Below are positions 31,406 to 40,500 of a DNA stretch of 64,000 bases, piece after piece; position 1 is the stretch's first letter; the number at the start of each line of letters is the position of its first letter. This DNA is from an uncultured Eubacteriales bacterium (GTDB lineage Bacteria > Bacillota > Clostridia > Christensenellales > Aristaeellaceae): positions 1 through 64,000 of the forward strand of contig CADBCY010000003.1 in assembly GCA_902793325.1 (NCBI GenBank), in the 5' to 3' direction. The position numbers were made by a program, and so were the translations under genes. The notes under the pieces are model-generated. The model ran no database searches. It was not told where the DNA came from and saw nothing but the letters and a program-made list of their open reading frames with translations.

Positions 31406-32761
31406 ATGGCCAACGATACGATGATCCGCGATCTGACGCGGGGGCCCGTCGTGTCGCAGCTCTTCCGCTTCGCCATGCCCCTGTTCATCTCCAACGCCCT
31501 GCAGGCCGTGTACAACCTCGTGGACATGGTCGTCGTGGGCAATTACATCGGCAAGGCGGGCATGTCCGCCGTGTCCATCGGCGGCGACATCCTCCACCTG
31601 CTGACCTTCGTCGCGATGGGTTTCTCCTCCGCCGGGCAGGTCATCATCGCCCGCGCGGTCGGGGCCAACCGGCTGGACGACGTGAAAAAGACGATCGGCA
31701 CCATGTTCAGCTTCCTGCTGGGGGCGTCCGTATGCATCGCGCTGGGGTGCTTTGTGATCCGCCGCCAGGTGCTGCACTGGCTGAACACGCCGGACGCGGC
31801 CTGGGCGTACACGATGGACTACATGGTCACCTGCGTGTGCGGCCTGGTGTTCATCTACGGCTACAACATCGTCAGCGCCATCCTCCGCGGCATGGGGGAC
31901 AGCCGGCGGCCGTTCGCGTTCATCGCCGTCGCGGCCGTGCTGAACACCGCGCTGGACGTGCTGTTCGTCAAGTACTGCGGGCTGGAGGTGTTCGGCGCGG
32001 CGCTCGCCACCGTGATCGGGCAGGGCGTGAGCTTCATCGCCTCGATCATCTACCTCTACCGCCATCGCGACAGCTTCGGCTTCGACTTCCGGCCCGCCAG
32101 CTTCCGCATCGACCCGCAGGCGTTCCGGCGGCTCCTGGCGCTCGGGATCCCCATGGCGATCCAGTCCGCCGCCGTCAGCTTCTCCAAGATCATACTGATG
32201 GCCTGGATCAACCTGTTCGACGTGACGTATTCGGCGCTGGCGGGCATTTACAACAAGGTCAACATCATGGTCAACGTCATCGCCATGTCCTTCACCACCG
32301 CCGGCAGCACCATGGTCGGCCAGAACCTCGGCGCGCGAAAGCACGGCCGCGTCAATCGGACGCTGGCGACGGTGCTGGCAGTCGGCATGGCGATCGCCGC
32401 CGCGCTGCACGTCGTCATGGCGGTTTGCCCGGACGCCGTGTACGGCATCTTCACGCCCGACGCGGGGCTGCTCGCCGTCGCCGCCGTGCTCACGGTGCCG
32501 ATCATACTGAACTTCTACGGCGCGGCCACCCGCAGCGCGGCGTTTTCCCTCATCAACGGCTCGGGGCGGTCCGGCCTGAACCTGGCGGTCGCCATCATCG
32601 ACGGCGTGATCACGCGCATCGGCTTGGCCGCGCTGCTGGGCTTCGCGCTCCGGATGGACTGCTTCGGCTTCTGGATGGGCGACGCGCTGGCGGGCTTCAT
32701 GCCCCTGCTGATCGGCGGCGCGTTCTACCTCTCCGGAAAGTGGAGGGAGGGCGCGGCCTGA
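31406..32761 (+). CDS. MATE family efflux transporter
   Basis: 451 residues, 12 hydrophobic segments, with the MATE repeats visible (FRFAMPLFISNALQAVYNLVDMVVVGNYIG; ILRGMGDSRRPFAFIAVAAVLN; LGIPMAIQSAAVSFSKI; MSFTTAGSTMVGQNLGA). It is a cation-coupled multidrug or metabolite exporter of the DinF/NorM type. AAGGAGG at 31392-31398 sets the ATG at 31406, although the frame is open from 31307. It converges on the MATE-HATPase gene, and the two stops are 25 bases apart. Confidence 0.92.
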   Translation: MANDTMIRDLTRGPVVSQLFRFAMPLFISNALQAVYNLVDMVVVGNYIGKAGMSAVSIGGDILHLLTFVAMGFSSAGQVIIARAVGANRLDDVKKTIGTMFSFLLGASVCIALGCFVIRRQVLHWLNTPDAAWAYTMDYMVTCVCGLVFIYGYNIVSAILRGMGDSRRPFAFIAVAAVLNTALDVLFVKYCGLEVFGAALATVIGQGVSFIASIIYLYRHRDSFGFDFRPASFRIDPQAFRRLLALGIPMAIQSAAVSFSKIILMAWINLFDVTYSALAGIYNKVNIMVNVIAMSFTTAGSTMVGQNLGARKHGRVNRTLATVLAVGMAIAAALHVVMAVCPDAVYGIFTPDAGLLAVAAVLTVPIILNFYGAATRSAAFSLINGSGRSGLNLAVAIIDGVITRIGLAALLGFALRMDCFGFWMGDALAGFMPLLIGGAFYLSGKWREGAA

Positions 32762-32785
32762 GCCGGGCGGGGAAGCCGGCGCGCG

Positions 32786-34534
32786 TCATGCATCCCGCGC
32801 GGGCCGGTACGCGCAGGTTACGACCGTGGTGTTGAAGCCGACGATCTGGTGGTATTCGACGTTCGAGGCCAGCGCCCGTATGAGCGGGAGCCCGGTGACC
32901 ATCCCGCCGTCCGTCATGTACTCGGTGGGGTTGAAGATCCGGCCGCTGTCGCGCACCTTCAGCACCACGCTGTCGTCCAGTATGCGGAAGAACAGGTCGA
33001 TCTGGTCGGCGGGCTTCAGCCCGGAGTACCGCGCGATGTTCACGCAGAGCTCCTCCGCGGAGACGCCCACCGCGCCCGCCAGCCCGGGCGGCAGGCCGTT
33101 GGCCCGGCAGAAATCCAGCAGCGCCTGGGACGCCTCCGTGGCCTCGCGCTCCGTGCAGCCGATGCTGGCCTCCCAGGTCCGGCTGATCTCCGACGGGCGC
33201 AGCATCAGGAAGCTGTCGCAGCCCTCCCGCTTCGCCCTGCGCCGCATGCGGCACGCGACGAAGGCCATGGACAGCGCCGCGGAGATGGCGAAAGCGGACG
33301 CCATCGGGAGGATGCCGACCCGGGACAATAAATAGAAAATCGGAATCATGAACACCGCCCCCTGGAGCACCGACAGCTCCGTGGCGGTGTTTTCGTGTCC
33401 CGTGGACTGGTAGAAGCAGCGCAGCACGTACAGCGGCGCGACCAGCGGAACGGCGAGGCAGTACACGCGCAGCCACGGGACCAGGATCGACAGCATCTGC
33501 GCGTCGTTCACGCCGTAGATGCCGGCGAACGCCGCGGGGAACAGCTCCAGCCCCGCGAAGATGACCGCGCAGAGTCCCAGCACCAGTGCCAGCGCCGATT
33601 TCAGCACGTGCAGCATGCCGTTGCGGTCCCGCTCGCCGTACAGCGCGCCCACGACGCTGGCCATCGAGGTCGCCGCGCCCTCCGCCGCCATCGTCGCGTA
33701 GAGCATGCCGGCGTTGCATACGGAGATGATCTGCCCGCCCGCGCTGCCCAGCATGCGCAGCATGGTGGCGTTGACGGTGTAGTTCCTGAGCATGTCGCAG
33801 GCGTCGATCAGCGATATGGGCAGGCCCACCCGCAGCACCTCGACCAGGCGGCCGAGGTCGCCGGCCCCGGGCCGCACGAAGCGCAGCGAGCGCGACCGGC
33901 TGCGCAGCCAGGGGATCAGCAGGCCCGCGGCCAGGGCGTAGCCCGTCACCGTCGCCCACCCCGCGCCGCGGATCCCCCAGCCGAACACGCGAATGTACAG
34001 TATGTCGCACAGCAGGTTGATGACGTTCGCCACGATCGGGATCGACGCCGCCAGCCTGTGGCGGCTCTCCAGCCGCATGAAGGACGCCGAGCCGTTGCTC
34101 AGCACGGTGAACGGCGCCAGCGCCCACAGCGGCCGCAGGTAAGCCTCCACGCTCGCGCCCAGCGCGCCCGGCCCGGCCAGGAACCCGGCCAGCGCCGGCG
34201 CGGTCAGCATGCCCGCCGCCGCGAGCAGCGCGGAGAACAGCACGCCGCCGCCCAGGGCCAGCGTGAACACGCGGTTGCATTCCTCGAACCTGCGCGCGCC
34301 CATCCGCTGCGACACCAGCGTGCCGCCGCCCGAGATGAACAGGCAGAACGCGATGTTCTTCACGTACACCACCGGTATGGTCAGGTTTACCGCGGTGAAC
34401 GCCTCCGGGCCGATCAGCTTGCCGACCAGTATGCCGTCCACGATGGTCGCCACGTAGATGGACAGCGTGAACGCCATCGTGGAACAGAGGTATTCCAAGT
34501 ATTTTTTGCGCACCAGCACGCCGTTTCGCTTCAT
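32786..34534 (-). CDS. MATE-type transporter fused to HATPase domain
   Basis: 582 residues. Residues 1-about 430 are a MATE-type transporter (YVATIVDGILVGKLIGPEAF; FCLFISGGGTLVSQRMGAR; RLESRHRLAASIPIVANVIN). The C-terminal about 140 residues are an HATPase_c_2/anti-sigma-like ATP-binding domain: SAEELCVNIARYSG (N-box-like), VVLKVRDSGRIFNP (G1-like DxG) and MTDGGMVTGLPLIRALA (G2-like). This domain usually occurs in RsbW/SpoIIAB-type kinases; no His-kinase phosphoacceptor domain is present. GGGGAGGGA precedes the ATG. It begins 15 bases after the NRPS stop on the same strand, so it probably exports or senses the NRPS product. Confidence 0.9.
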   Translation of the reverse strand: MKRNGVLVRKKYLEYLCSTMAFTLSIYVATIVDGILVGKLIGPEAFTAVNLTIPVVYVKNIAFCLFISGGGTLVSQRMGARRFEECNRVFTLALGGGVLFSALLAAAGMLTAPALAGFLAGPGALGASVEAYLRPLWALAPFTVLSNGSASFMRLESRHRLAASIPIVANVINLLCDILYIRVFGWGIRGAGWATVTGYALAAGLLIPWLRSRSRSLRFVRPGAGDLGRLVEVLRVGLPISLIDACDMLRNYTVNATMLRMLGSAGGQIISVCNAGMLYATMAAEGAATSMASVVGALYGERDRNGMLHVLKSALALVLGLCAVIFAGLELFPAAFAGIYGVNDAQMLSILVPWLRVYCLAVPLVAPLYVLRCFYQSTGHENTATELSVLQGAVFMIPIFYLLSRVGILPMASAFAISAALSMAFVACRMRRRAKREGCDSFLMLRPSEISRTWEASIGCTEREATEASQALLDFCRANGLPPGLAGAVGVSAEELCVNIARYSGLKPADQIDLFFRILDDSVVLKVRDSGRIFNPTEYMTDGGMVTGLPLIRALASNVEYHQIVGFNTTVVTCAYRPARDA

Positions 34535-34549
34535 AACCGTCCCTCCCCG

Positions 34550-37500
34550 TCAGACGTCAAAGAACCCGAAGCCCGCCATGGCCCGGATGGCCCGCTCGAT
34601 GTACTCCGGCGTGATGACGGGCCACGAGAAGCCGAGGCGGTAGAGCGCCTTGACGGTATAGGCGTTGCTGACGTCCACGTAGCGGTGGACCTCGCCGCCG
34701 TTGGTCTGGTAGGATACCAGGCTGGAGACCTCCAGGCTGTGCGCCGGGTCCGTCAGCATTTCGTTGAGCCGCTGCCGGAACCGCCCGGCGGTGACCACGT
34801 TGAGCCGCATGCCGCAGTTGTCGAGCGCCTCGAGGATGTTGGCCATGTGCACCACGTGGCAGTTGTCCGCGTGGAACACCGTGTACCGATCCTGCGTGCC
34901 GGCGAGCAGCACCAGCGCCCGGGCGACGGAATCGACGGGGGAGAACTCCACCGGCGTATCCATGTCCTCCACCGGGAAGCAGCCCAGCGCCACGTAGGCC
35001 CGCAGCCGGTTCATGAAGCCGTTGGTGGTGAAGTTGATCTGGAACTCGCCGTCGCTGCGCCGGCTCATCAGGTTGCCCACGCGCATGATCTTGGCGCGCA
35101 GGCCGCGCTCCGTGATCGCGGAGAGGATCTCCCGCTCCGCCTGGAGCTTGGACCGGGTGTACTTCGTGCCCAGCGTCTGGCCGATGTCGAGGTCGCACTC
35201 GGTAAACCGCCGCCCCTCCGGCACGCTGCCGTCGACGGACTGCCCGGCCACGCTCTCGGTGGACACCTGCACGAGGCGCGCGCCCTTTTGGAGCGCGAGC
35301 TCGATCAGGTTCCGCGCGCCCTGCAGGTTGACGCGCTCGATGATGTCGTCCTGGGCGAAGTGCTTGACCACCGCCGCGCAGTTAAAGACGGTGTCGACGG
35401 GGAAACCGTCCAGCGCCTGCGCGAGGTCGTCGTCGGTGACGTCAGCCATGACGATGCGGATGCGCGCCTCGAACGCCGCGTCGAAGGTATCGTCGAAGTA
35501 GTACGCCAGCAGCGCCTTCAGCCGCTGCTCCGCCGACAGGCGCCGCTTCGGCCGCACCAGGCAGACGATGCGCTCCGCGCGATCCTGCCGCAGCAGCTCC
35601 CGCAGCACGTGGATCCCCAGGAAGCCCGTCGCGCCCGTCAGCAGCACGTTGCCGAGCGGCGCGGACGCGATGCCCTCCAGATGCGCCGCGGTATTGCAGG
35701 CCAGGGCCCCGCAGCCCGGCGGCGCGGCCTGCGGCTGCGGCGCGGGCGCCTGCTCCGGCGGGGCCTCGCGCTCCGGCGGGCGGCGGACGAAGGCGGCCAG
35801 CGCCCGCGGCGTGGTGTGGTCGAACACGTTCCGGTAGACCAGATCCCAGCCGCGGCCGACGGCGAAGGCCACCACCATCATGGCCGACAGCGACGTGCCG
35901 CCGATCTCGAAGAAGTCGTCCGTGGCGCCGACGCGCGGGCGCTTCAGGATCTCGGCGAAGCAATCGCAGAACGCCCGCTCCACGTCGTCGGCCGGGGGCT
36001 CGAAGGCGCTCGCGGCGCGCTCGAAGCCCACGTCGGGCAGGCGCTTGCCGTCGATCTTTCCGTTGGCGGTCAGGGGCATTTCGTCGAGCTGCGTCAGCAC
36101 GTCCGGGATCATGTAGGCCGCCAGGCGCTCCCGCATGAAGCCGGCGAGCGCGTCGGCGGACACCCGTTCCCGCGCGGTGTAGAAGCCCGCGAGGTAGTCC
36201 TCGGAGCCGTTGTTGCGGACGACGACCTTTGCCAGCTGGATCCCCGGCATGGCCAGCATGACGCTTTCGATCCCGTCCAGCTCCACCCGCAGGCCCCGCA
36301 GCTTCACCTGGTTGTCCCTGCGGCCGCGGAAATCGATCTCGCCGTCCGGCAGCAGCCGCGCCAGGTCGCCGCTCCGGTAGGCGGGGCGATCCCACAGGCG
36401 GAAGAAGCACTTCGCGGTCAGCTCGTCCCGGTTCCGGTAGCCGCGCCCCACGCCCTCGCCGAGAATCACCATCTCGCCCAGCGCGCCCAGCGGCAGCACG
36501 TGGCCGCCTGCGTCCGTCATGACCACCTTCACGTTGCCGTTGGGCAGGCCGATGGTCACGCGCTCGCCGCCCGTCATCACCGCCATGGTGCAACTGATGG
36601 TGGCCTCGGTCGGGCCGTAGCCGTTCATGATGTACACGTCCCGGTTCCACGCGCGGATCTTGTCGTACAGCGCCGCCGGGAATGCCTCCGCGCCGACGTC
36701 GATGGCGGCGAGCCGCTCGATCGCCGGGCGCATCGCGGGCACCTCCAGCAGGTTCGACAGCAGCGACGGCGTGCAGGTGAGCAGGTCCACGCCGTTGTCC
36801 AGGCACAGCGCCCGCAGGGCCCGGTAGTCGCGGCGCTCGTCGTCGTTGGCCATGACGACGGTCAGGCCGTGGGCCAACGGGATGAATTCCTCCATGACGG
36901 ACACGTCGAACGATACGGAGGCCAGCGCCAGCGACACCCGGCCGCGCCGGATATAGCCCAGGATCTCCCGGTTCCTGGGGTTGTCGTCCACGAAATTCAC
37001 CAGGTTGCGCTGCGTCAGCAGCACACCCTTGGGCCGGCCCGTGGAGCCGGAGGTGTAGATGGAATAGGCCAGCGCGTCGAAGGGCACGTCGAGGTTCAGG
37101 TCGTCGGCGGACAGCGAGGGATCGGTTGCGTCCTCGACGAAGCAGACCTCCAGCCCGGGCCGCTCGAACAGCGCGCCGCGGGCGGCGAAGAGGTCCCGGG
37201 AGGTGACGATCTGCGCGCAGCCGGCGTCCTCCAGGATGAAGGAGATGCGGTCGTCCGGGTATTCCGGGTCGATGGGCAGGAACGCGCCGCCCGCCTTCAG
37301 TATGCCCTGCCGCGCCACGTAGACTTCCACGCCGCGGTTCAGCAGCACCGCGCAGAGCCTTTCCACGTCCAGGCCGCGGCGGCGCAGCAGCCGCCCCAGC
37401 CGGTTGGCCCGGGCGTTCAATTCGGCGTAGGTCAGCCTTTCGCCGTTGGCGACGGCGGCCACGCGGTCGGGCCACTTCGCCGCGCTGTCCTGGAGCAGGC

Positions 37501-40500
37501 GGTAGGCGGGGCGCTCGGCCACGGGCCAGTCGGTGTCGTGCAGCGCCCTCAGCGCGGCCTCCGTGGCGTCGGACGCCGGGCGCACCGCGCCCAGCACCTC
37601 CTTCGTCAGGAATTCCGCGGCCACCTGCGCCATGCAGTCCATGAACGAGCGCACGAAGGCCGCGCCGTAGACCTCCGGCCGGTGCTCGCACGCGAAGGCG
37701 ATGCGGCCGCCCTCGACCGAAACGTCCACGGACAGCGCGGACTTGGCGGTGTCCGACGCCGGGCGGATGACCTCCGCGGGCGCGCCGCAGAAGATCGGCG
37801 CGATCTCCATATCGTCCTGCCAGGCCACCATCAGCTCCGCGCTGACGCCGTAGGCGCGGGCGATTTCCGCGAAGCCGAACGAATCGCTGTTCATGGAGCC
37901 GTCCAACTGGTCCCGCACCGCGGCCAGGTAATCCGCCACCCGCGTCTCGGGCGTCCACCGGCAGCGCACCGGCAGCGTCCGGACGAGCATGGTCACGGTG
38001 TTGAACGCGCGGCTGTCGCTGCGCCCGTCGTAGATGGTGGTGAACACGGCCTCGTCCGAGGCGGTGAACGCGCCCAGCGCGTAGCCGAACACGGCGTTGA
38101 AGAACGCGTTGCCGGTGACCCTGTGCGCCGCGCAGAAGTCGCGCACCGCGGCGGCGTCCAGCCCGGTCAACAGGCGCAGGGGGCCCGCGCCGCCCTCGCC
38201 GGGCAGCGGGAGCAGCTCGGTCATCCGGGCGTCAGAGAGCAGGGCGTCGTACCAGGCCTGCGCCTCGGCGTAGCGCGGCCCGCCGCGCCGTTCCGATTCC
38301 TCCAGCGCCGCCTCGTAGCCCGTGAAGCGCTCCGGCTCGGGGGCTTCGCCCGCGTAGGCGGCCTCGATGTCCCGCTGCAGCAGGGCGCGGGAACGGCCGT
38401 CCGCGGCGATGTGGTGCATGTCGAGGTAGAAGTAGTTCCCTCCGGGCGTACAGTGGATCTCCGCCCGGTACAGCGCGTCGTGCAGCAGGTCGTAGGGCCG
38501 CGCAAGGCGCTCCGGCGCGATGGGGGCGTCGCTGCGGATCAGCTCGACCTGCGCCGGGGCGGCGTCGTCCCGCAGGGCGAAGATCTGCCCGTCCCGCTCC
38601 CGGAGCCGCGCCTTCATGTAGGGGTGCGCGTCGACGGCGGCGGCGACGGCCGCGCGCAGGCGCCCGAGGTCGATGCCGTCGTCCAGCTTCCACAGCACGG
38701 GGATATTGTAGATGGTGGTGCCGGGGTGGTTCAGGCACTCCACGTAGATGCCGTACTGGGCCTGCGTCAGCGGGTACTCCTCCCGGACCTCGTAGGCCCT
38801 GCCCGCCTCCGCGCGCTCCAGCCACGCCGCCAGCGCCTCGACGGTATCGTGGGCGCGCAGCGCGGCCAGCGTCACGTCCCGCCCGAAGGTTTCGCTGATC
38901 CTGAGCATCAGCGCCACCAGCGTCAGCGAGGTCAGGCCGATGTCCGCGAAGGCGGTGCGGATGCCGAAGGCGCGCGAGCCGACGATCGCCGCCACGATAT
39001 CGAACACGCTTTGCTGCGCGTCCGTCTCCGGCGGCGTCGCGTCGTCGTCCGTCGCCTGCAGCTCCGGCACGGGCAGGGCCTTCAGGTCGGTCTTGCCGTT
39101 GGCGGTGACCGGGATGGCGTCCAGGCGCGTGATGGCCGCGGGCACCATGTAGCGGGGCAGGCGGGCCGCCAGCGCCGCCTTCAGCGCCGATTCGTCCAAT
39201 GCCGCGTCGCCGGTCCAGTACGCGCAGAGCTGCTCCTGCCCGCCGATCACCTTGATCGCCGCCACCGCGCGCTTCACGCCCGGCTGCGCGGCCAGCGCCG
39301 ATTCGATCTCGCCCAGCTCGATGCGCAGGCCGCGCAGCTTCACCTGGCCGTCCATGCGCCCGAGGATCAGCACGTTGCCGTCTGCGTCCCATTTCGCGTA
39401 GTCGCCCGAGCGGTAGAAGCGCCCGCCCCGGAAGTCCACGAACCGCTCCGCGGTCTGCGCCTCCAGGTTGCGATAGCCCTTCGCCACACCGGGGCCGCCG
39501 ATGTACAGCTCCCCGGTGACGCCCCGGGGGACCAGCTCGCCGTTCGCGTCCACGATGTACTCCCGCACGTTCAGCAGCGGCCGACCGACGGAGATGTGGT
39601 CTGCGCGCTCCAGCCGCGCCATGTTGCTGGAGATGGTGCACTCGGTGGGGCCATAGGTATTGATGATACGGGGAATGCCCAATGCCCTCAGGCGCTCGAG
39701 CAGCGCCGCGGGATAGCCCTCGCCGCCCGCCATGACCAGTTTAAGCCCTGCCAGCGCCTGCTCGAAGGGCGGGTATTCGAGGTATTGCAGGTAGCGCGAC
39801 GGGGTAGCGTTCATAGCGTCCACGCCGTTTTCCCGGATCAGCGCGGCGAGGGACCGGGGATCGTTCATGGCGTTCTCTGCGGCGAATACCACGACTCCGC
39901 CGTTGACCAGCATCCCCAGCGTATCCTTCAGGGACAGATCGAAGGACACCGTGGTCACCGCCAACATGCTGTGAATCTCCCGCGCCACCGTATCGTAGAG
40001 TATATTGGCCGGATGAACCCGGCAGAAATTGCAGATCCCCCTGTGCCGCAGCATCACGCCCTTGGGCGTGCCGGTGGAGCCGGAGGTGTAGATCATGTAG
40101 GCCAGGTCGTCCCCGGTCAGCGGTACGCCGGGGTTTTCGGTCCTCTTGCCCGCGAGCAGCGCTTCGATGTTCACCGCTGCCCCGGGGTGGTCGGCCATGT
40201 GCGCGTCGGTCGCGATGATGCACGCCGCCCCGGAATCGCCGAGGATGTGCCGGATGCGCTCGGCGGGATACTCCGGGTCGCAGGGGATGAACGCCGCACC
40301 CGCCTTCAACGCGCCGAACAGCGCCGAGAAGTAGAAGCTGCGGCGCGGCAGCAGTAGCGCGACGCGGTCGCCCGGCCGTATGCCCCTGTCGATCAGGCTC
40401 CAGGCCACGCGGTTCGCGTCGGCGTTCAATTCCGCATAGGTCAGCGTCCTGTCGCAGGCAACCAGCGCCGTCTGGTCCGGCTTCTGCGCCGCGACCCGCT

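Noticed and set aside
33395-40357. A 2320-codon plus-strand open frame opposite the NRPS
   Set aside because: It is antisense to an unmistakable NRPS; its translation is low-complexity (His, Arg, Val, Gln, Gly-rich), as expected for the complementary frame of GC-rich coding DNA. The same applies to other long antisense frames at 22.3-25.4, 26.4-28.6, 46.3-49.2 and 53.5-56.6 kb.
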